This document shows, in pieces, positions 36,201-46,121 of a DNA stretch of 64,000 nt. The stretch is from positions 434,001 to 498,000 of the forward strand of contig SADC01001287.1 in the NCBI GenBank assembly GCA_004194705.1. The letters run 5' to 3'. Position 1 is the stretch's first letter. The number at the start of each line of letters is the position of its first letter. The notes beneath the pieces were generated by a model. The model did no database searches. It saw only the letters and a list, made by a program, of their open reading frames with translations, and was not told where the DNA came from. The position numbers and the translations under genes are program-made. Source of the stretch: Ditylenchus dipsaci (Eukaryota; Nematoda; Chromadorea; Rhabditida; Anguinidae).

Positions 36201-36223
36201 GTTTTTATTTAAAACTATTTTAA
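27268..36223 (+). CDS. Cys-loop ligand-gated ion channel subunit, GABA-A-like, 19 exons
   Basis: Pentameric neurotransmitter-gated channel subunit of the neuronal or muscle membrane. Exons: 27268-27384, 27574-27759, 28306-28423, 28461-28545, 30804-30841, 30890-30980, 32334-32346, 32397-32459, 33030-33131, 33558-33723, 33786-33848, 33897-33949, 33993-34036, 34092-34137, 34191-34311, 35348-35370, 35823-36010, 36065-36126, 36184-36223. All phases fit, total about 539 aa. Exon 1 is a signal peptide ([15 protein letters not shown]). Ligand domain: [31 protein letters not shown], and a Cys-loop ([16 protein letters not shown], 13 residues between cysteines). M1 is [19 protein letters not shown]. 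The M2 entry is [18 protein letters not shown]; no glutamate at -1' suggests anion selectivity. M3 is [20 protein letters not shown], and M4 ends the protein. Exon 10 lacks one base near 33620 ([14 protein letters not shown] into QWDQLKAT). Exon 16 is the least certain. Closest, from memory, to nematode LGC-37/GAB-1 types. Confidence 0.92.
28976..29735. repeat. Poly-C/poly-G-ended inverted repeat with family B core, in channel intron 4
   Basis: Arms TATACC plus C-run, CCTATATCGACCTAAAATG and AACTCAATTTTTTATA are mirrored at 29540-29735. The family B core (29168-29475) sits in the middle, with apex CCCCCTTCGGGGG at 29294-29306. Confidence 0.75.
29880..30020. repeat. Right-end fragment of a pogo-like MITE
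   Basis: GTCGGACCCAAGGCTGGAACGAAC and TATCGAGGTTTGACTC match the end of the element at 39111-39537. The left end is absent. Confidence 0.6.
30186..30426. repeat. Palindrome in channel intron 4
   Basis: GCGCTAGTGCAGAATCGGTTG.. mirrored as CAACCGATTCTGCACTAGTGC. GGTTAA/CACCTTAATCACC units form the apex. Same architecture as 24324-24567, different outer sequence. Confidence 0.7.
31001..32313. mobile_element. TTAA-flanked foldback element (F2), 1.3 kb
   Basis: Nearly perfect palindrome with arms of about 640 bp. Ends TTAACACTGGAACGGCGG and its complement. If TTAA is the duplicated target (31001-31004, 32310-32313) the termini are CACTGG, as in piggyBac-like or TTAA MITEs. ORFs in it are mirror images of each other and match nothing. 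Inserted in channel intron 6, 20 bp before the 13-nt exon 7. Confidence 0.85.
32878..32907 (+). repeat. 30-nt exact copy of the channel exon 15 acceptor region
   Basis: Identical to 34184-34213, which spans the TTTAG acceptor and the first 23 nt of exon 15. Located in intron 8, same strand. Confidence 0.85.
34328..34560. mobile_element. CCGTATT element, copy C3
   Basis: TA-flanked. Perfect 12-bp-arm palindrome AATAAGCGCGCA/TGCGCGCTTATT at the left. Right end GTGCACGCTTATTAGAGG then AAATACGG. Lies in channel intron 15, 14 nt after the 5' splice site. Confidence 0.85.
34600..35023. mobile_element. pogo-like MITE, 424 bp
   Basis: TA-flanked (34598-34599, 35024-35025). CAGTTGAACTTCGATAACCC left; CGAAGTTCGACTG right. 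The interior is a mirrored block (CGATC.GCAAAATCAGAATC). Confidence 0.8.
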
Positions 36224-37250
36224 TCATCTTAATTAATGTTATTAATCGACGCTACCATGATATACCTCCACCCCAATAACTTTTCCGGTGCCCCGAAAAC
36301 CATACTTTTTTTCAAAGATGCTGAAATTAGTACGGGTTGTCCCCTAGCCTAATGCTTAGTCCTCAAAGCCTAAGGGCTAAGCCTAACTCCTAAGCCTCAA
36401 AATTATTGGCCGGGGGGGGGGGGTGCGTTGTAACCGTGTAGCGACAAAACGTTCTATTGAATACAATATTGTATCTCAGTGATTTGTGGCAAATGAAGCT
36501 ATTTTTTTTTCTGAAAAAGGGCAAAGTCAGGGCGTTAAAATAAGTTATTGGTTAAGAAATTTAAGCACGAATATAAAAAGTTACGATCAAAACAAATCGT
36601 CTAAAAAGTTTCCCCACCCTGTATTATAGGATCTTAGCTTGCTAACGAGCCACAAAATTCATTGAATGATTTTAGAAATGTAGAGGTTTATAGAGTTGAA
36701 TAAAGTAACTGTTGTTTCATTCGAACCTCTATCATTGAATTTGAATCCGAAATTACGCAAAAGAGTTTAATAGCTCAATTAAAAGCAGAGATTCTGGACT
36801 ACATGATAATGCAAGGATATCTAATAATTAACTTGAAAATTTGAAAATGAAATTCAAAAAACCAATTTTCCGTAAAGGTAAATACATAAATTAGTGGTCA
36901 ATTCCACCTACAGCCTTGACATAATTTTATTAAAATTTATAGGCCGAAAGCAGCAGACAAATGGTTTGTGATTTGATAAAAACCTTAATTTTGACAAAAT
37001 ATTAAACATCGTTCGTAAAGAAAAAATATCAAAAGCCGTTTTATCGGGCGTATATTGAAAAGTAGAGCTTTGTACCAAAAAAAAACTAGGACTCCCAGAT
37101 TGTTTTTCAGAAAAAGTACATAAAAACAGTACAATTTGACTTTTTTTGACTAAAAAATGTCAGTGCTTGTTGCCATTTTAGAGCGAAAATAGTATTTTGA
37201 CGTACATTTGTAAAAGCAAAAAAGATTTGGAGTTCCCAAAACTTACAAAT
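36224..37250. other. Intergenic, 3' of the channel gene
   Basis: A G12 run at 36411-36422 and a CCTAAGGCTAAG-type degenerate repeat (36340-36400). A short hairpin (AGAGGTTTATAG.. / ..CGAACCTCTAT) near 36680-36740. No gene. Confidence 0.4.
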
Positions 37251-37410
37251 ATTTTTAACACGGGACTTCCCGATTGTAATGACGGTTCACCCTGGTGTAT
37301 TTTTTCGTGAGGAACACGAATATTAGTTCCACTCCATATTCGTGTTCCTCGTGGAAAAATACACCAAGGGGAACCGTCATTACAATCGGGAATTCCCGTG
37401 TTAAAAATTT
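37251..37410. repeat. Short palindrome
   Basis: TTTTTAACACGGGACTTCCC.. mirrored as GGGAATTCCCGTGTTAAAAA, with the apex AACACGAATA..TATTCGTGTT. Confidence 0.75.
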
Positions 37411-38384
37411 ATCTGGAAGCCCTGCGAAAAATAAAATAGTTTTACTTTTTTTAGTTAGAGTTTTATAAACTTTTTTTAAAATTTCCTCTTGAATTTATGA
37501 TGCGAGCTATTTTAGGAGCAATTGCTCAATGAAGAAAACCTCACAGGCTCCTTTATTCCTCAATAAAATTTTCAATGATTTTTTTCTAAACTGTTATGAA
37601 TTATTTTAAATGCTTTTTTAAATCTTATAAAACCAGGTGAACTCAAAATTTTCTGGTTGTTAATAAAAATGTCTATATGAATTATACTGAAAACAAAAAA
37701 GATATAATTGTAAAATGGCGTGAAATAAGGTTTAAGGCAAATAATTGCATGTACAGGGTAGGACAAAACTTTTCCGTCGCCGAAAAACCTTGTCGCCGGA
37801 CAAATTATTCTTGTCACTGGCAAGCTTTTTTTCTCAAAAATGGCTTTTTGTCTTTTGATTTGTCTTGATTAAAAATTTTTGGTATATAAAACATTTTAGA
37901 TAAAAAAGCTTGCCAGCGATAAAAATAAGTTTTTCGGCTACAAGGAAAATTTCGTAGGCCTTCTGAGCTCTAGACTTTCTGATGACAAGAAAAGCCCAAA
38001 AATAACCAACATAACAATGGTTCAGTTTGTGATTATCGAAATCAAGAATAGAAAAAATTAAAGAGGGCAAATGAGGGTGGGGAGGGTGCTCTTAGACATT
38101 CACGGCAACCTTTTAAAATTGAGTCCTACATTCATTTGCTACCTTCATAGGTCATGAAGAGTTTTTTGATATGTCTGTCGATATGTTTCAAACCATATCA
38201 CGAAGCTTACAGGTCGCTACTACCTTTTGAAAAAAGGTAGAATAGAGTTGATCAATCGGAGATTTTTCCCGTACTTCATTTTATCATAACATTTTCATTT
38301 TCAAACAAGCATAAAACGCACATCTGTATTCTGTGTAATTTTAACATCTTTAACATGTGCAAACACACCCTCACTCATTTAAAA
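37411..38384. other. Intergenic, nothing recognised
   Basis: An imperfect inverted pair (AAGCTTTTTTTCTCAAAAATG..AAAAAAGCTTGCCAG) at 37820-37920. No coding exon seen. Confidence 0.35.
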
Positions 38385-40170
38385 GAAAAATGTTGTAATT
38401 CTGTAGTTGGGTCGGATCCCTCGGAATACCGAAAATTTTGTGTTTGAGCTTAAAAGAAAGCTTACGATGTGCTGAGTACGATAGCATAAAATTCAGTCCA
38501 CTTTTTTTTATTAATTTCGTCGAGCTGGGGCCTCCCAAAGTTGGGCATTTAGAAAACCAGTAAATTTTTCAAAACAATTTATACTCCGTGAAAATATGAT
38601 GATGTACACTCATTCAAAAGCTTATTCAACGCAGAATGAGTTGTCTTTCCAATCAGCAAAAAAAAAGCTGAAGAGGCGCCGTTTGGCGCCTAAAATAATA
38701 ATTTTGAACAATTTTTGGGTCTCGGGCTTGAATACGGTCCTGAACACGCCCCTTTTGAGCAACTTATGGGAAAACACTTTTGATTTGATAGGGTAAATGT
38801 CATTATTGATGCGTTTTTCGAACTCTACGCCATCGATTGACACTTAGAAACATAATATAAACAATTTTGAAAACAATATTTTCTGACGAAAAGTATGCCT
38901 TGATCCCCAAGGCAAATGGGCTGGTAATTTTCGAAAATGACATTTTTAGGGGCGATTCTGAAATAATTAGGGGCGAATTTTTTTCATTAGCTTTCTCAGC
39001 ACAAAAAGCTGGATAGGACGTGACAAAAAAATAACCGAGTGATCATCCATAATTGGGTTAAAACGCGTGACATACAAAAAAGTTGTTGACAGACACGTCA
39101 AAACACTATACAGTCAAACCTCGATATAGTGGCCCCACCTCAAGTTCGTTCCCACCTAGGGTCCGACACTTTTTTTAACCCTGTTTTTGAAATAATTTAT
39201 TGATTATGTTATGACAGTCTGGTCGCAATATCGTAAGGATTCCGATTTTGCCGATCGTTTTTTAATAACTAAATAGTTTTTGCATTTAAAAAGCAAAACC
39301 TCGATATAGTGGCCCTCTAATTTTTTTAAGGGGGCCACTATATCGAGGTTTTGCTTTTTAAATGCAAAAACTATTTAGTTATTAAAAAACGATCGGCAAA
39401 ATCGGAATCCTTACGATATTTGCGACCAGACTGTCATAACATAATCAATAAATTATTTCAAAAACAGGGTTAAAAAAGTGTCGGACCCTAGGTGGGAACG
39501 AACTTGAGGTGGGGGCCACTATATCGAGGTTTGACTGTATGTAGCTTTTTACATATTGTTGTATATATTTGCGAGAAAATAAGTCTTTTCAGAGAGACTT
39601 TTTTTTTTGCGAACCCTAATTTTCTGCCAAAAAACCGCCATAAAAATAGGAAATTTGTTGTTTTTTTTTCAGGATCTGTTTTTTCCTGGTTTTCAGGAAC
39701 TTTGCTGCCAGAAAAGTGCCTTATAAAATTTTCTTTCTGATGCACTAAAAATAAGGACGGAGCTGGCCGGTTCTTGGAGGTTCTTTGGCCGGAAATCGGT
39801 GCTCGATAGACACCACACTTTTGAAAAAACACTTTTTTCGCCAAATTTGCTACAGACCATATAGTGTGCTCACTAGTGTGAACAACTCCTTCTGTATCTA
39901 ATAAGCGTTTGAACAAATATGCCGCAATAAATTTTCACTGAATAGTGAATAGTTTAATGAAATCTACTGGTTTTTCTGATATCCAAACTTCGTGAGTCCA
40001 AAGCTCGGCGAAATTTATGAAAAAGTGGACTGATTTTGGTGCTATCGTACTCAGCTCACCATAGGCCTTTTTTTAGCCCATACACAAAATTTCCGATTTT
40101 CCGAGGGCTCTAGGTGGTATTAATAAAAGGACAAAATTACAAAACTTCTCTTTTAAAAGATTTAAAAATA
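38385..40170. repeat. Foldback element F3, related to F1
   Basis: Left arm (TTGTAATTCTGTAG, TGTGCTGAGTACGATAG, CTCCCAAAGTTGGGCATTTAG) and right arm (CTGGTTTTTCTGATATCC, GTGCTATCGTACTCAG) are inverted. It is interrupted by the TA-flanked MITE at 39111-39537. Confidence 0.65.
39111..39537. mobile_element. pogo-like MITE, perfect 427-bp palindrome
   Basis: TA at 39109-39110 and 39538-39539. CAGTCAAACCTCGATATAGT and its complement at the ends. The word CTCGATATAGTGGCC appears at both tips and on both sides of the apex. Arms are essentially identical, so this is a recent product. Confidence 0.9.
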
Positions 40171-41154
40171 TTTTTTCATTTACAAGTTATTGCACTTTGT
40201 GCACAAATACGACAAAAATCATAAGGACTAAATAAATGGATCTCTAACCGTCTGACACACCTATAAACCTAGCACTGTGTTGAACACTCGTCATGATAAG
40301 TCTTTGAGATGTGCTGCATGTTTAGCCTATGATGTTCAAATATACTCTGTTTTAATTGCTGAAATCCTATGATTAAAAGCATAAATCTGAGGCTGAGATG
40401 AGAATTTCTTTGGTAATGTTTGTTTATCGAGAAGGAAATTTTCAGCAAGTTCTAATTTCTAATATTCAAGTTCGAATGGTTGAATAAAAGTACAGCAATA
40501 GTAAAAAGAGGAAATTGGAAGAAATAGATAAGTTTCAGATGACCTGATATGTACTTTTTACGAGTATTGACTTTTTGAACCTAAAATTTTTCAAAACATG
40601 ATATTCACCCTGTCCTCCGAAAACGTTTGTCTATGTAAGATCCTAGAAGAAACGGCATACATACAACATGTGCGAGAAACAGCAAAATTGATTTTTAGAA
40701 AAAAAAGAGGTACACACAGCAAATACTTTTTAAGAGTGATTTTTTCTAATTTTAGTCCTGGACCCGTACCAAGAGTCCGATAGCGATTTTAAGTATTCCA
40801 GGTTGTTACACTAATATCTTATTTACGATACGCTGAACACAATGGCACGCATCGATTTTCCGATTTTCTGATTCAGTTTTGAGATAATGGGTTCAAAAGT
40901 CAAGCACTCGGCACTGTGATATTCCTGCAAACTTTTGATTATTTAGGGCACTTTACCTGATGTTTGTCTGAAGAGTAATATAGAATTTGAAAGCCCAGAG
41001 GATGAGCTTTCTAACGAGGTATTACATGCCCCGGCCATGATTGCAAGATTCGGAACAACAAAGGTAATCATGTAAAAAGCATTTTCTGAACTCGACTTTT
41101 TCTCATAAAAGTCTATTTTTCTCAAAATTTTTGTTTAACAGACCAAAATAAACT

Positions 41155-41695
41155 TTATGCTATCACAAAGTTCTATTCATCAGCTTTTGAACCGTGTATA
41201 AATTTTCTGTGAGTGGGTGGGGTAGGATGCCGAAAATGGCTTTTGAAGTTTGCTAATCGTCCTATCCCTTTTCAGCTTTTGACGTAAAACATTTTTCTAC
41301 ATATCAAACCGGGAATTCTGACACTAGATTCGTGATCAGTGTGCCCGATTTGAATGTGAAACTGCTCTTAGACCTAAACTTCGACTGTCCTATTTCAAAT
41401 TCCTCTCGAGACAAAAAACATTTGAATTAAAGGGTATTGACTCGAAGGAATTTGAAACAATGACAGTCGAAGTTTAGGTCTAAGAGCAGTTTCACATGCA
41501 AATCGGCCACGCTGATCACGAATCTAGTGTCAGAATTTCTGGTTTGATATGTAGAAAAAAAGTTTTACGTCAAAAGCTGAAAAGGGATAGGACGACTAGC
41601 AAACTTCAAAAGCAATTTTCGGCATCCTACCCACCCACTCACAGAAAATTTATACACGGTTTAAAAGCTGATGAATAGAACTTTGTGATGGCATT
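41155..41695. repeat. Foldback F4 with the shared apex hairpin
   Basis: TTCTATTCATCAGCTTTTGA.. mirrored at 41655-41680. Contains the family core TCTGACACTAGATTCGTGAT and apex AAATTCCTCTCGAGACAA. Related sequence extends left to about 40795 (CGCTGAACACAATGGCACGC). Confidence 0.7.
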
Positions 41696-41867
41696 TCACC
41701 ACTTAATAGTAGTCCATTTTATACAGATAATAAATATGGGAAATCGTTTTTATTCTCTCGCCATTATGTTTTTACAAGGGTAGACAGGCGCCCACCTTTT
41801 TTCGTAAAAGATTAAAATGTTATTATTATTTCTCACTTCCAAGGCCCAAAACTCGATGGTGTTGCGG

Positions 41868-42055
41868 AAATTTGGTGTTGCACTTTCGAAAAGGCACATC
41901 TGCAGGCAATTCTGCGTCGAATGGTATGTAACACTTATACTGAAAATGGACTCAAAGGCCACTTATACTGCGAACAAACTTTGTAGTCAAAAACGTGACA
42001 CAGTCCAAATACTATAAAGAGATTAATAATATTATACTATTAGATAGAGTATAGA
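41868..42055 (+). repeat. Dispersed repeat, second copy at 60622-60800
   Basis: About 190 bp shared, including TGTTGCACTTTCGAAAAGG, GCGTCGAATGGTATGT and CTCAAAGGCCACTTATACTG. One frame reads LRRMVCNTYTENGLKGHLYC, vaguely FLYWCH-like, but too short to call. Confidence 0.6.
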
Positions 42056-42857
42056 ACGACAGGGGTAGAGGCCAAAAGTACACATTTGTATTGCATTTTC
42101 AATATAAAGTCAAGAAAAATTCTGTAGGTTGAAAAGTAGAACGATATTTCGTTCTAACGGGTATTCAATAAGTTCTCGGGCAAACTTAAAAAGTACAAAT
42201 CTGCCTGATATATTGCCTGCTGAATATAGCTTTTCAGCAGTTTTTTCAAAGTGCTGATTCAAAGTTTTTTCAAAGAGCTACACAAAATTGCGAAATAACT
42301 TGTTTTTAATTTTCCATAAAAGGTCAGCGATTTAAATTTTGCAGTGGATGATGAAATGTGCGTATTTCTATGAATCACATCTTTTTCTGAATATTGCAAA
42401 ATACCTTTTTTAGATAATTAGAACTTCAAGGCATCTGTTAGCCACGAAAGTTGTGGAATTACAGAAATTCCGAAAAGACAATTTTGTTGCACTCTTCCTC
42501 ATCTTTCAAATGCCATATCACAATTCCTTTGTGTTGGTAAAGAGCAAACAAACCACAATAATAAACAAAGGGACCTGAAAATAATTTCAGGAAAAGCATT
42601 TTGAGGAGTTGACAAGCGTTTTCATAACTTTAACTAGTCAAAAGTTCGAATTCAGAGCTCGACACTGTAGCAACATCTAAGCACGGTATATTAGCGCAAC
42701 TCAAAAGCTACAGAACTCTTTTTACAGAATTTCTTTAAAAAGTTTAACTGTTGAGATATGGCTTTTTGGAAAAAATAAATTTCATTGATAATGAGCGAAA
42801 ATCTGAAAATTTGAAAAAAAAACTAGAATTTAGCCATTTTTAAGTAATTCATTTTTT

Positions 42858-44159
42858 TTAACACTCCGCTACTCAATTGTAGTAATTGCTTAGATAGACC
42901 CAGTTTTTCACGCTGATTCCGAATATGCCCTTTATTTTGAATTTGGTGTACTTCTGAACCCCTAAATGCCCCTTTTAAAAAGTAACTCGGATTTTGAACA
43001 GGTTGAGCTTTGAGAAGATATATCTCACAACAGAGATAGTGTTATAGGGCTATCTTTGATTTATCAGAAAGCGCAGAAATTTAGCTTTGAAATGAGGTAT
43101 CATGCATTTGAATAGGGTCATAAAATATTGTCTATTTACATAAAAGTAAAAAGACTGCAAAATTGTAACAATTTGACATTTTCATAAAAAGGTTCTAAAC
43201 TTTTTCTAGGTAAGCGATATCAAAAACTGACAATGTAATTAGACAGAGCAAAAAAACTGCACCAGAAAGTGTTGAAAGAAAAAAGCATTTGGCATAAGAA
43301 AAGTTTAAAAGTTAGCTCGAAAAAAATTAAAAATTATCTAAAAAAGTTTATTGACATGAAACATGTAACTTTGCTGGGCAAACCCTTGATTCTGACACTG
43401 AATTCGTGTTCAGCGTGGTCAGTTTGCATATGAAAGTGATCTTAGAGTTCGGAGATCGCTGTCAAATTTCAAATTCCTCTCAAGACAACAAATATTCAAA
43501 CATTGAATTTTTCGAGAATTCAAATATTTGTTGTCTTGAGAGGAATTTGAAATTTGACAGCGATCTCCGAACTCTAAGATCACTTTCATATGCAAACTGA
43601 CCACGCTGACACGAATTCAGTGTCAGAATCAAGGGTTTGCCCAGCAAAGTTACATGTTTCATGTCAATAAACTTTTTTAGATAATTTTTTAATTTTTTCG
43701 AGCTAACTTTTAAACTTTTCTTATGCCAAATGCTTTTTTCTTTCAACACTTTCTGGTGCAGTTTTTTTTGCTCTGTCTAATTACATTGTCAGTTTTTTGA
43801 TATCGCTTACCTAGAAAAAGTTTAGAACCTTTTATGAAAATGTCAAATTGTTACAATTTTGCAGTCTTTTTACTTTTATGTAAATAGACAATATTTTATG
43901 ACCCTATTCAAATGCATGATACCTCATTTCAAAGCTAAATTTCTGCGCTTTCTGATAAATCAAAGATAGCCTATAACACTATCTCTGTTGTGAGATATAT
44001 CTTCTCAAAGCTCAACCTGTTCAAAATCCGAGTTACTTTTTTAAAAGGGGCATTTAGGGGTTCAGAAGTACACCAAATTCAAAATAAAGGCATATTCGGA
44101 ATCAGCGTGAAAAACTGGGTCTATCTAAGCAATTACTACAATTGAGTAGCGAGTGTTAA
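42858..44159. mobile_element. TTAA-flanked foldback element F5, 1.3 kb
   Basis: TTAACACTCCGCTACTC and the complement GAGTAGCGAGTGTTAA. Arms of about 640 bp, near identical. Core TCTGACACTGAATTCGTGTT and apex AAATTCCTCTCAAGACAACA as in F2 and F4. No real ORF. Confidence 0.85.
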
Positions 44160-44200
44160 AAGACACATTTCAATACTCAGATTTAAAACAAAATCTGGCA

Positions 44201-45201
44201 CTATTCCATTGTACCCCCCCCCCCAAAAAGCTATTCCAGTGTACCCCCCCAAAAATAATGACCTATTCCATTGTACCCCCCCCCCCCAAAAACCGACTTT
44301 TTTATATGCACTCAAAAACCATTTTTATGTAATAATTTTGCCATAAAAAGGCCAGAACAGCCATTTAAATAGGGTTCAAGGGCTGTATTGGGAGGGGAAG
44401 GGACAAAACAGGGGCCACTAATAAATAAGGATTTAAGGCACCCTCAAACCCAGCAACTTGGGGTCCACCACTTAATATATACGTTTGAAGGCACGTCAAA
44501 CCCAGCAACTTGTGGAGGACCCAAATACATAAGTACTTAAAAGGCTCTGAAGGGCCAGCCGGGTGGGTCCCGAGGTGGTTATGCCTAAACCAGGACCCTG
44601 TGGAGGTGAAGGCAGAAATTTTGGATGGCTGAGCCTCTGGCTCGAAGCCAAAAAAGGGGGGAGACCCTTTTCGGCTGAAAAATTGAAGATGTTGAACATG
44701 GTTTTGAATACTGGGGCCTACCGCATAAATAACTCTGGTATGCATGCTTTTTCATGCATCCAGAGTCACTTTCGAGTGATTTGTGTCTAAGGTATGTGAG
44801 TGTGCGCATCTCAACTCCAAGCCCCAAGCCCCTGCGCCCCCTTCGGGGGCGCAGGGGGCTTGAGAGTTAGAGATGCGCGCACGCACTTACCTTAGACATG
44901 ATTCCGAGAAGTACACTTGATCATAAAATGCATATAGAGTCTATTTTTGCCACGGCCCGAGTTGAAAAACATGGTAAAGCAGCCAAAAAAGTGGCCCCTG
45001 TGTTATTCCCTTCCCCTCCCAATACAGCCCTTGAACCCTATTTAAATGGCTGTTCTGGCCTTTTTATGGCAAAATTATTACATAAAAATGGTTTTTGAGT
45101 GCATATAAAAAGTCGGTTTTGGGGGGTACAATGGAATAGGTCATTATTTTTGGGGGGGGGTACACTGGAATAGCTTTTTTGGGGGGGGTACAATGGAATA
45201 G
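44201..45201. mobile_element. Poly-C-ended hairpin element with family B core, 1.0 kb
   Basis: CTATTCCATTGTACC plus a C-run, repeated two to three times at the left and mirrored at the right end. Inside are GGGCTGTATTGGGAGGGG, GTGTCTAAGGTATGTGAG, apex CCCCCTTCGGGGG (44838-44850) and CTTACCTTAGACATGATTCC. No TSD evident. Confidence 0.75.
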
Positions 45202-45545
45202 CGGCCAAAATCTTTTATATGGAGTTTGTAGCTCTTGAGTTGCGCTACAATTCCGTGTTAAGATGTTTCGAAAGTGTTGATCCCTCGATTAGACTATTAA
45301 ACAGTTAAAGTGATGAAAATGCTTGCCACCTTCTCAAAATATTTTTCTCAAATTTTTTTTTCTGTTCCTTTGTTTATTTTTGTGATTCGATCGCTTTTCA
45401 AGAACACAAAGGAGGTTGTGATACATCATTCGAAAGAGGAGAACAATCGCAACAAAACTGTTTTTTCGGAGTTTTGTAATTCCACAACTTTAATGGTTTA
45501 CAGAGGCCTTAAAGTTTCTCGAGGAACTTATTGAGCAGCCGTTAT

Positions 45546-46048
45546 TAGAAAATACGGTAACTACACTCTTGTAAGATTTCTTAACCTTTTTATTATATAT
45601 TCGACGCTTGATTTAACAGACGGCTTTGGTTAAAATTAGACTACTATACTGAGTTTGACTGCAGCGATATTATTGGATTGAATAAGTCAGCGGATTATAT
45701 AACGATACGATATTTTTGCTAAATTGCAAGTTTTTCTAACTTTTTCGGACTTTGGTCATTTTTTAAGGAAATCATTTTTTGAAGAAATTAAAAATGGGCG
45801 AATATATTTTGCTTTGATTGCTATGCTACTGATACTTTTGCTAAAATAGATCAAAACAATATATTGTTTTGATCTATAAGATGTATTGTAGCAGTGGCTA
45901 GTTTTTTTAGACGGCTGATTTCAATCAGTAACTGATCCTAAAATCGAAATCAATTTGACGCACGCCTGGCTATGTGTTTAATCAGGAGTTGACTGTATTG
46001 ACTTTCTAAAATTGTTGCCGAGAACAAAAAATTTCGGTTGTATAAAGT
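45546..46048. other. Intergenic with a decayed pogo-like piece
   Basis: CGACGCTTGATTTAACAG at about 45601 and CAGGAGTTGACTGTA at about 45985 look like eroded ends of one element. A TTGTTTTGATCTA hairpin sits near 45845-45880. No gene. Confidence 0.4.
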
Positions 46049-46054
46049 TTTATT
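46049..46054 (-). terminator. Poly(A) signal of the Nck-type gene
   Basis: AATAAA on the minus strand, about 68 nt after the TAA stop. Confidence 0.6.
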
Positions 46055-46121
46055 AATTTTTGGTTTAATTGGTTTAGATTAAAGTAGTTGAGCAATATTA
46101 AAAATGAGTCAACAATATTGT

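Larger units (their letters stand above)
42165..45545. repeat. Old foldback split by two later elements
   Basis: Outer arms 42165-42857 and 45202-45545 are inverted (GAAAGTTGTGGAATTACA / TGTAATTCCACAACTTT; GCGCAACTCAAAAGCTACA / GTAGCTCTTGAGTTGCGC). They match the intact palindrome at 50110-50903. Insertions: F5 (42858-44159) and the poly-C element (44201-45201). Confidence 0.7.
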
